The notes under the pieces: model-generated
Database searches by the model: none
What the model was told of the DNA's origin: nothing
The model's input: only the letters and a program-made list of their open reading frames with translations
Shown: piece after piece, positions 57,049 to 64,000 of the stretch
Layout of the letters: every line of letters starts with the position of its first letter
How positions within the stretch are numbered: position 1 is the stretch's first letter
Translations under genes and position numbers: made by a program
DNA from: Cetobacterium sp050033475
GTDB taxonomy: Bacteria > Fusobacteriota > Fusobacteriia > Fusobacteriales > Fusobacteriaceae
DNA length: 64,000 nt
NCBI RefSeq assembly: GCF_050033475.1
Contig: NZ_CP188319.1
Location: 930,001 to 994,000, forward strand
Reading direction: 5' to 3'

Positions 57049-59661
57049 TTGGCAACAGATACACCATTAATGACACAATATAAAGAAATAAAAAGTCAAA
57101 ATGAAGATAGCATATTATTCTTTAGACTTGGTGATTTCTATGAAATGTTTTTTCAAGATGCTGTAACAGCATCTAAAGAATTAGGTTTAACATTGACAAG
57201 TAGAAATAAAGAGAAGGGACAAAATGTTCCCTTAGCAGGAATTCCATTTCATTCAGCAGCATCATATATAGCTAAATTAGTAAATAAGGGATACAAGGTT
57301 GCTATCTGTGAACAGGTAGAGGATCCTAAGGCTGCAAAGGGAATTGTAAAAAGAGAAGTTATAAGAGTAATAACACCTGGAACAGTAATAGATACAGACT
57401 ATTTAGATGAAAAAAGCAATAATTATTTAATGGGTTTGGTTTTAAAAAATGATAGTATAGGATTATCCTATGTAGATATTACAACAGGAGAATTTAAGAC
57501 AACAGAAATGAAGGGTGAAGATTTAATTTATAGACTATTAGGAGAAATAAATAAAATATCACCTAAGGAAATAATAATTGATGAAGAAAGTTTTTCTGAA
57601 ATAAGAGAGGACCTTGAAAAGTTTACTCAAACTAATGGAATAAATATTCATGAATATCCTTTGGTAAAAAAACCAGAGGACTATATAAAAAATTATTTTA
57701 AAATATTATCCTTAGAAAGTTTTTCATTGGAGAATAAAGATAGAGCTGTCGAGTCAAGTGCAATGGTTTTAGACTATATTTTAGATCTGCAAAAGGGAAA
57801 AGAATTACCAGTTGATAGAATTTCTTATACGAGAAATGATTTAATAATGGAGTTAAATTTGACTACTCAAAGAAATTTAGATATTATTTCCAATGCTAAA
57901 GAACAGGGTACCATGGGAACTTTGCTTTGGGTCTTAGATCAATGTAAAAGTTCAATGGGAAGTAGACTATTGAAAAAATTTATAAAAAATCCACTATTAG
58001 ATATTGAAGAAATAAATAAAAGACAAGAGCATATTGATTATTTCATGAAAGAGGTACTAATAAGAGAAGAATTAAGAGATAATTTAAAAAATGTTTATGA
58101 TATAGAAAGAATAATTGGAAAGTTAGTTTTAGAGACAGTTAATGGAAGAGATTTAGTAGCATTAAAAGTATCTATAAAAAACGCTTTGGAAATATATAAG
58201 TTTTTAAATGGAAATCCAATTTTTGATATAGATATAAAAAAACTAGTTGAAATTCATAATTTAATTGAAAAAATTATTGTAGAGGAACCTCCTTTTTCTG
58301 TTAGAGAAGGAGGAATGATAAAAGCTGGATATAATAAAGAGTTAGATGAGTTTCATAGTATTTCTAAAACTGGGAAAAATTATATATTAGATTTGGAAGC
58401 TAGAGAAAAAGAAAAAACAGGAATTAAAACATTAAAAATAAAATATAATAAGGTTTTTGGTTATTTTATTGAAGTAACAAAATCTAATGCCCATTTAGTT
58501 CCAGAAAATTATATAAGAAGACAAACCCTAGCTAATGGGGAAAGATATATAATTGAAGAGTTAAAGGAATATGAAGATAAAGTAATAAATGCTAAGGAAA
58601 GAATTGAAACCTTAGAATATTATTTATTTAGAGAATTATATTTACAACTAAAAGAAGAAAGAGAAATTTTACAGGATTTAGCTTACAAACTAGCTTATTT
58701 AGATGTAATAACAAATTTTGCTCATATAGCTATAAAAAATAATTATTGTAAGCCTGAAATAACAGAAGGATTTGATTTAGAAATTTTAGGTGGAAGACAT
58801 GCTATTATAGAGAAACTTATAAAAAGTGGCGATTTTGTAAAAAATAATGTGATTTTTCAAAAGAATAAAAATATGATTATTTTAACAGGACCTAATATGT
58901 CTGGAAAATCAACATACATGAAGCAAATAGCTTTGATAATCATAATGGCACATATAGGGTGTTATGTTCCAGCAGATTATGCTAAAATAAGTTTAACTGA
59001 TAGAGTTTTTACAAGAATAGGTGCCAGTGATGATTTATTAACAGGACAATCTACATTTATGTTAGAAATGAGTGAAGTTGCAAATATAGTAAATAGTGCT
59101 ACAAAGAAATCATTTATTATATTAGATGAAATAGGAAGAGGAACTTCAACATTTGATGGAATTTCAATAGCAACTGCAATCACGGAATATATTCATAATA
59201 ATATAGGTTCTAAAACAATTTTTGCTACTCATTACCATGAATTAACTCAGCTAGAGGAGAGATTAGAGAATTCAGAAAACTTTAGAATTGAAGTAAAAGA
59301 AACAGGGGATGAAATAATTTTTTCAAGAGAAATAGTAAAAGGTGGAGCAGATAAATCCTATGGGATTGAAGTAGCTAGATTAGCGGGACTACCTAAAGAA
59401 ATTTTAGATAGAGCTAAGGGAATGTTAAAAAGCCTTGAAGAAAGAAAGGCTATAGTAGATGATAAATTAAAAGGGGAGCAATTGATGCTTTTTGGATCTA
59501 CTTTAGAAGAGGAAAAAGTGGAAGAAGCTATTGTAAAAGAAGAGGAAGTTTCTAGAGAGGACAAAATAGCCTTAAGACTTTTAAAAGAAGTGGATCTAAA
59601 TAATTTAACTCCAATGGAAGCACTTATAAAGCTAAATGAACTGAAAAGAATATTAAATTAG
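57049..59661 (+). CDS. mutS: DNA mismatch repair protein MutS
   Basis: An 870-residue mismatch sensor ATPase. The N-terminal mismatch-binding domain begins TPLMTQYKEIKSQNED and contains FFRLGDFYEMF with the Phe-x-Glu reading motif. Walker A GPNMSGKST is near residue 614, then the signature DDLLTGQSTFMLEM, Walker B FIILDEIGRGTSTFDG and the ATHYHEL switch. I place the start at TTG 57049, seven bases after GGGAG; this gives MATDTPLMTQY like other MutS proteins. An ATG at 57025 lies inside dus and lacks a ribosome site. MutL is not in the window. Confidence 0.97.
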   Translation: MATDTPLMTQYKEIKSQNEDSILFFRLGDFYEMFFQDAVTASKELGLTLTSRNKEKGQNVPLAGIPFHSAASYIAKLVNKGYKVAICEQVEDPKAAKGIVKREVIRVITPGTVIDTDYLDEKSNNYLMGLVLKNDSIGLSYVDITTGEFKTTEMKGEDLIYRLLGEINKISPKEIIIDEESFSEIREDLEKFTQTNGINIHEYPLVKKPEDYIKNYFKILSLESFSLENKDRAVESSAMVLDYILDLQKGKELPVDRISYTRNDLIMELNLTTQRNLDIISNAKEQGTMGTLLWVLDQCKSSMGSRLLKKFIKNPLLDIEEINKRQEHIDYFMKEVLIREELRDNLKNVYDIERIIGKLVLETVNGRDLVALKVSIKNALEIYKFLNGNPIFDIDIKKLVEIHNLIEKIIVEEPPFSVREGGMIKAGYNKELDEFHSISKTGKNYILDLEAREKEKTGIKTLKIKYNKVFGYFIEVTKSNAHLVPENYIRRQTLANGERYIIEELKEYEDKVINAKERIETLEYYLFRELYLQLKEEREILQDLAYKLAYLDVITNFAHIAIKNNYCKPEITEGFDLEILGGRHAIIEKLIKSGDFVKNNVIFQKNKNMIILTGPNMSGKSTYMKQIALIIIMAHIGCYVPADYAKISLTDRVFTRIGASDDLLTGQSTFMLEMSEVANIVNSATKKSFIILDEIGRGTSTFDGISIATAITEYIHNNIGSKTIFATHYHELTQLEERLENSENFRIEVKETGDEIIFSREIVKGGADKSYGIEVARLAGLPKEILDRAKGMLKSLEERKAIVDDKLKGEQLMLFGSTLEEEKVEEAIVKEEEVSREDKIALRLLKEVDLNNLTPMEALIKLNELKRILN

Positions 59662-59669
59662 GAGGAGTT

Positions 59670-62435
59670 ATGAATAGAAAGAAACTACTCTATATAGGGG
59701 CAATTATAGTAGTTTTAGGATTGGGGTATATAAACTACTTTGGAGATGAAAAAAAAATAGAACCTAAAGCACAGGTTATAGAAACAACAGATGTAACTTA
59801 TGACAGTGATGGTTATCATATAAAAGCTGATAAGCAAAAAGATATTATGAAAACAGATGAAACAACATTTGAAACAGCTACAGCAAAATTTAAAGATATG
59901 TTGTTATCAGGAGATAATGTATTTTTGGATAAGGCTAAAAATTTAATTTTAAAAAGTAATATTTTGGGAAGAAGTATAAATGGTTGGGAATTTAAAACAC
60001 AAGAGGCAAATTATACCAAGGAAAATGACACAATAACATCTACTGTTGGAGTAAGCGCTATAAATAAAGAAAAAGGTATTGAAATATCTGGAAATAATTT
60101 TAAAACAAATAGTAAGATGAGTTATATAGATTTAACAGGAAATGTTGTTTTAAAAATAAATGGATATTCTATTTATGCTGAGAGTGCATATTATAATAAT
60201 GAAGATAAAATTGTTAATATTTTAGGGAATATGAAATTAGAAGGAGAAATTTCTAGTGAAAATTCAGGAAAATTGACGGGAGAATTTAAAAAAGCTAAAT
60301 ATGATTTGAATACTAAAATATTAGAAACTAAAGAACCTTTTGTTGTAGATTACAATGGAACAAAATTATTAGGAGAACATTTAATTTATAATGAAAATAC
60401 AGGGGCTTTATCTATAACTGAAAATGTAAAAATATTAGTAGATGGTTATACTATAGATGTTAAAAGTATAACTCGTAAGGATTTAAATTCTCCAATTGAT
60501 ATAAATGGAGAAATAAAAGGTTCTAATGGTATATATACATTTAAAGCGGATAAAGGAGTATTTTTTAATAAAACAGGAATATTAGAATTAGTAGGAAATA
60601 TAGATGGATATTCTAAAAATGGTGAAAAAATTCAAGCTGATAAAATGGATTATAATAAAAACACTGGAATTATGAACCTATATGGTTATAATAAAGATAT
60701 TTACTATAGTAAAGAACATGAAATTATAAGAACGAAGGAATTAATCTATAATAATAAAACTCAAGAAATAGCCATAGAGAAAAATTATATTTATAAAAGT
60801 GATATTTATAAAAGTGAAGGAAAGCAATTTTTCTATAATAAATTAACAGGAAAAGGAAAAATTGTATCTGGTTATGTTAAAGATTTAAAAAAAGATGAAT
60901 ATGCTTCTGGAGATTTGGTTAATTTCAATAGAACAGAAGATAAATACTTAATAAATGGAAATGGATATTTTGAAAGTAAGGATTATGCATTTAAAAGTAA
61001 TTTAATTGATTATAGAGGACAAGAAGATAAAGTTATACTTCCCGAAAAATATGAGTTTATTCAAAAGAAAGATAAAGGAATATTAAAAGGTGATGGTGGA
61101 CTATATACATTAAGCACAGGAGAATTTATAGATAAAGGTCCATTTGTATATGAAGATAATAATTCTATATTAAGAGGAATTGATTTAACATATAATACAA
61201 AGACAGGAATAGGTTCAATAGGTAAAAATGTAGAAATAGATAAAAAAGACGATGGAACAAAAGTAACAGGAGATAGAGGAGAATTTTTAAATGGAGATTA
61301 TGCTAAAATAATTGGAAATTTAAAAATAGATAATCCGAAAGTATTCATATCAGGGAATGATGGAACTTATAAATTTGCTGAAAATACTGTTTATATTCCA
61401 GGAAAAGTTAAATTTATAGGAAAAGAAAAACAAATTTCTGGAGATCTTATAGATGGGGTCTATAAAGTGCAAGAAAGTAAATTTATAGGTAAAAATTTCA
61501 ACGGAAAAGACATGAATAATAGTATAAAAAGTGATATAATAAATTACTATGTAAATAGGGATGAAGTTGTATTAAAAAATAATTGTTATATAGATAATGC
61601 ACAGGGAACACTGGAAAGTAACTTGATTAATTATCAGGTGAAAAATAATATAGCAATAATGAAAGAAAAATTTACTATAAATTATAAAGAATTTAAAATA
61701 GTTAGTACAAATGGACAATTTAATCTTCAAAGTAATGTATTTTCTACTGGAAATGTAAATATTACCTCTAAAATGGGAGATAAATTTACAGCTAATGAAT
61801 CTAAGGGAAATATGCAAAATATGGTAATAGATCTATTAGGAAATGCTCAGGGAACATTTATAGATAAAGGTACAATTACTAACTTTTCTGGAGATAGTGT
61901 AAGAGCTTATTTAAAAGAAGAGAATAAAACCTATACTGTTCAAAGGGTGGAAGCATTAAAGAATGCTAAAATAGTAAGAGAAGACATGACATTAACTTCA
62001 AACTATTTAGAGATGGATGTTCCACGTAACTTAGTATTTTCTAAGGAAAAAAGTAAAATAGTTTTAAATAATGAAAAGGGATTGACAACAATAACTTCAA
62101 AAACTATGGATGGAGACTTAAATACAGAAATTTTAAATTTAAATGTTGATGTAAAAATAGTAAATAAGAATAAAAATGGAGAAATAACAACGTTAACTTC
62201 AAATAAAGCTATTGTAAAAAATAAAGAAAATATTGTAGACTTATTAGGAGATGTTATAGCGGATAATGCAAAAGCAACAATTGATGCAGATTCAGCAATT
62301 TATAATACTAATACCAATAAAATTAAAGCCAAGGGGAATGTATTCATAAATTACAAAACAAATGATAATGCTAACACAGGAACACTTATGAAAGTCCCAG
62401 AAAAGGATGCTTATAAAAATTTCATGAAACAATAA
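59670..62435 (+). CDS. Giant LptC/LptA-like periplasmic jellyroll protein
   Basis: A 921-residue protein. One N-terminal membrane anchor (residues about 5-22, LLYIGAIIVVLGLGYINYF) is followed by about 890 periplasmic residues of repeated OstA/LptA-type strands. Examples are LTGNVVLKINGYSIYAESAYY, LLGEHLIYNENTGALSITE, KIQADKMDYNKNTGIMNLYG and DADSAIYNTNTNKIKAKGNV. The anchor recalls LptC, the repeats LptA. Separate LptC (about 190) and LptA (about 185) are the norm; here one chain seems to replace several. It is 10 bases before lptB, the transport ATPase. It should form a hydrophobic path for LPS across the periplasm to LptD. I see no frameshift or truncation. Confidence 0.8.
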   Translation: MNRKKLLYIGAIIVVLGLGYINYFGDEKKIEPKAQVIETTDVTYDSDGYHIKADKQKDIMKTDETTFETATAKFKDMLLSGDNVFLDKAKNLILKSNILGRSINGWEFKTQEANYTKENDTITSTVGVSAINKEKGIEISGNNFKTNSKMSYIDLTGNVVLKINGYSIYAESAYYNNEDKIVNILGNMKLEGEISSENSGKLTGEFKKAKYDLNTKILETKEPFVVDYNGTKLLGEHLIYNENTGALSITENVKILVDGYTIDVKSITRKDLNSPIDINGEIKGSNGIYTFKADKGVFFNKTGILELVGNIDGYSKNGEKIQADKMDYNKNTGIMNLYGYNKDIYYSKEHEIIRTKELIYNNKTQEIAIEKNYIYKSDIYKSEGKQFFYNKLTGKGKIVSGYVKDLKKDEYASGDLVNFNRTEDKYLINGNGYFESKDYAFKSNLIDYRGQEDKVILPEKYEFIQKKDKGILKGDGGLYTLSTGEFIDKGPFVYEDNNSILRGIDLTYNTKTGIGSIGKNVEIDKKDDGTKVTGDRGEFLNGDYAKIIGNLKIDNPKVFISGNDGTYKFAENTVYIPGKVKFIGKEKQISGDLIDGVYKVQESKFIGKNFNGKDMNNSIKSDIINYYVNRDEVVLKNNCYIDNAQGTLESNLINYQVKNNIAIMKEKFTINYKEFKIVSTNGQFNLQSNVFSTGNVNITSKMGDKFTANESKGNMQNMVIDLLGNAQGTFIDKGTITNFSGDSVRAYLKEENKTYTVQRVEALKNAKIVREDMTLTSNYLEMDVPRNLVFSKEKSKIVLNNEKGLTTITSKTMDGDLNTEILNLNVDVKIVNKNKNGEITTLTSNKAIVKNKENIVDLLGDVIADNAKATIDADSAIYNTNTNKIKAKGNVFINYKTNDNANTGTLMKVPEKDAYKNFMKQ

Positions 62436-62445
62436 GGAGAATTAT

Positions 62446-63171
62446 ATGATTAGTATAGTAGCTCAGGATCTGTGTAAAAGTTATAAAAAAAGACAGGTTG
62501 TAAAAAATGTTAGTTTAGAGGTAAAAAAGGGAGAAATAGTTGGGTTATTGGGTCCTAATGGTGCTGGAAAAACTACAACATTTTATATGATAACAGGAAT
62601 AGTAAAACCAGATTCTGGAAGTGTTTATTGTAATGATGAAGATATTACAAAATTTCCAATGTATAAAAGAGCTAATTTAGGGATTGGTTACTTAGCTCAA
62701 GAGCCATCAATATTTAGAAATATGACAGTGGAGGAGAATATCTTATCAATACTTGAAATGAAAAAAATTCCAAAGGAAGAGAGAATTGAAAAGATGGAAA
62801 ATCTTTTGGAGGAATTTAAATTAACCCATGTGGCAAAATCTATGGGTTATGCTCTTTCAGGAGGAGAGAGAAGAAGAGTAGAGATAGCAAGAACAATTGC
62901 TAATGATCCAGATTTTATTTTACTAGATGAACCCTTTGCAGGGGTAGATCCAATAGCCGTAGAAGATATTCAACAAATCATAAGATATTTAAAGGCTAGA
63001 GGATTGGGAATATTAATAACAGATCATTCTGTTAGAGAAACTTTAAGTATTACAGAAAAAGCTTATATAATGGCCAATGGAGAAGTTTTAATTAGTGGAA
63101 CGCCAGAGGAAATAGCACAAAATGAAACAGCTAAAAAAATCTATCTAGGGGAAAACTTTAAGTTAGATTAA
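62446..63171 (+). CDS. lptB: LPS export ABC transporter ATP-binding protein
   Basis: A 241-residue ABC ATPase. Walker A is LGPNGAGKTTTFYMI, the signature LSGGERRRVEIART and Walker B FILLDEPFAGVDPIAV; this spacing and the start AQDLCKSYKKRQVVKNVSL match LptB. It powers extraction of LPS from the inner membrane with LptF/LptG, which are not here. It sits 10 bases after the LptC/LptA-like gene, a classic pairing that supports that gene's assignment. alaS follows after 32 bases. Confidence 0.97.
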   Translation: MISIVAQDLCKSYKKRQVVKNVSLEVKKGEIVGLLGPNGAGKTTTFYMITGIVKPDSGSVYCNDEDITKFPMYKRANLGIGYLAQEPSIFRNMTVEENILSILEMKKIPKEERIEKMENLLEEFKLTHVAKSMGYALSGGERRRVEIARTIANDPDFILLDEPFAGVDPIAVEDIQQIIRYLKARGLGILITDHSVRETLSITEKAYIMANGEVLISGTPEEIAQNETAKKIYLGENFKLD

Positions 63172-63203
63172 AAATAAAATAATTAAAATATATGGAGGAA
63201 TTT

Positions 63204-64000
63204 ATGCTTACAGGAAATGAAATCAGACAAAAATTCATTGAATTTTTCGAAAGTAAAAAGCACAAACATTTTGAAAGTGCATCATTAATACCAGATGATC
63301 CGACATTACTTTTAACAGTTGCGGGAATGGTACCATTTAAACCTTATTTTTTAGGACAAAAGGAAGCTCCGTGTCCAAGAGTAACAACATACCAAAAATG
63401 TATAAGAACAAATGACCTTGAAAATGTTGGAAGAACAGCAAGACATCATACATTTTTTGAAATGTTAGGAAATTTCTCATTTGGAGATTATTTTAAAAAA
63501 GAGGCTATTGTATGGTCTTGGGAATTTATAACAGAGGTTTTAAAGTTAGATAAAGAAAAATTATGGATATCTGTATTTGAAACTGATGATGAAGCAGAAG
63601 AGATTTGGATGAAAGAATGTAATTTTCCAAAGGAAAGAATAGTAAGAATGGGAGAATCTGAAAACTGGTGGGCAGCTGGACCTACAGGTTCTTGTGGACC
63701 ATCTTCAGAAATTCATGTGGATTTAGGAGTAGCTTATGGAGGAGATGAAAACTCTAAATTAGGTGATGAAGGAACAGATAATCGTTTTATCGAAATATGG
63801 AACTTAGTTTTCACAGAGTGGAATAGAATGGAAGATGGAAGTTTACAACCATTACCTAAGAAAAATATAGATACAGGTGCGGGATTAGAAAGAGTTGCAG
63901 CTATGGTTCAAGGAAAATCAAATAACTTTGAAACAGATTTACTATTCCCATTAGTAGAAGCAGCAGGAAAATTAACTGGAACTACATATGGAGATTCACC
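63204..64000 (+). CDS. alaS: Alanyl-tRNA synthetase (3' truncated by window edge)
   Basis: The first 265 codons of a class II synthetase. The start MLTGNEIRQKFIEFFESKKH is typical of AlaRS; motif 1 region VAGMVPFKPYFLGQ, RVTTYQKCIRTNDLENVG and motif 2 RHHTFFEMLGNFSFGDYFK follow, then GPSSEIHVDLG and IWNLVFTEWNR. The ATG follows ATGGAGGAATTT. The editing and C-Ala domains lie beyond the window. The gap to lptB is too short for a T-box; read-through from the lpt operon is likely. Confidence 0.97.
   Translation, partial: MLTGNEIRQKFIEFFESKKHKHFESASLIPDDPTLLLTVAGMVPFKPYFLGQKEAPCPRVTTYQKCIRTNDLENVGRTARHHTFFEMLGNFSFGDYFKKEAIVWSWEFITEVLKLDKEKLWISVFETDDEAEEIWMKECNFPKERIVRMGESENWWAAGPTGSCGPSSEIHVDLGVAYGGDENSKLGDEGTDNRFIEIWNLVFTEWNRMEDGSLQPLPKKNIDTGAGLERVAAMVQGKSNNFETDLLFPLVEAAGKLTGTTYGDS

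Overview
This window looks like a chromosomal segment of a Fusobacteriota bacterium, probably in or near Fusobacteriaceae (Fusobacterium/Cetobacterium/Ilyobacter type). That is an inference from three things: very AT-rich DNA with A-ending codons; a Gram-negative envelope gene set (LptD, a giant LptC/LptA-like protein, LptB, heptose-1-phosphate adenylyltransferase, several beta-barrel porins); and many genes otherwise typical of low-GC anaerobes (TmcAL, YwaF-like protein, class F-type flavodiiron fusion, Ogg2-type glycosylase). Substrate-binding proteins (BMP family, PstS) have signal peptides but no lipobox cysteine, as expected for a periplasm. I see no rRNA, tRNA, CRISPR array, insertion sequence, integrase or phage gene. 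No gap of more than about 250 bp lacks a gene.

Layout. 1-1616: the end of an OmpR-type response regulator and its histidine kinase. 1670-5014: nucleoside uptake and salvage (BMP binding protein, deoB, deoD, cdd). 5094-17517: mostly housekeeping genes (ogg, miaB, rho, LysM/M23 peptidase, ispG, prfA-prmC-queA-rsmD, xseB-ispA), interrupted by an ECF sigma / membrane protein / periplasmic helical protein module (10677-11868). 17547-25560: a phosphate island in which pstC-pstA-pstB-phoU run leftward from pstS, across a mirror-symmetric set of 11-bp spaced repeats that look like Pho boxes. Next come a porin, a small secreted helical protein and a PhoB/PhoR-like pair whose kinase seems to start at an AUU codon. 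25585-28131: a 46-residue lipoprotein, an HD protein, an unknown protein and rplM-rpsI. 29929-34637: an outer-membrane island with three more barrels; two of them are followed by a terminator hairpin and a small secreted helical protein related to the one in the Pho island. All four barrel genes share the promoter TTTACA-17-TATAAA/TATATT. 34860-49936: mixed metabolism (tmcAL, GPH transporter, ComEC-like protein, M50 protease, yigZ, rnhA-like, rpmE, upp, glgP, rfaE2, tsaE-tsaB, flavodiiron fusion). 50025-64000: trxA, then envelope and information genes: lptD-thrS and dus-mutS-lptCA-lptB-alaS (alaS runs off the end).

Main points of interest: the porin + hairpin + small secreted protein module seen three times; the Pho-box array; the AUU-start kinase; the roughly 920-residue LptC/LptA-like bridge with a cysteine-free 1201-residue LptD; a candidate C-rich small RNA next to the porin cluster; the ECF three-gene module; and PrmC with a duplicated N-terminal domain.

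Limits: everything was read by eye. Family names rest on motifs and overall resemblance, not on searches. Promoters and terminators are pattern calls.
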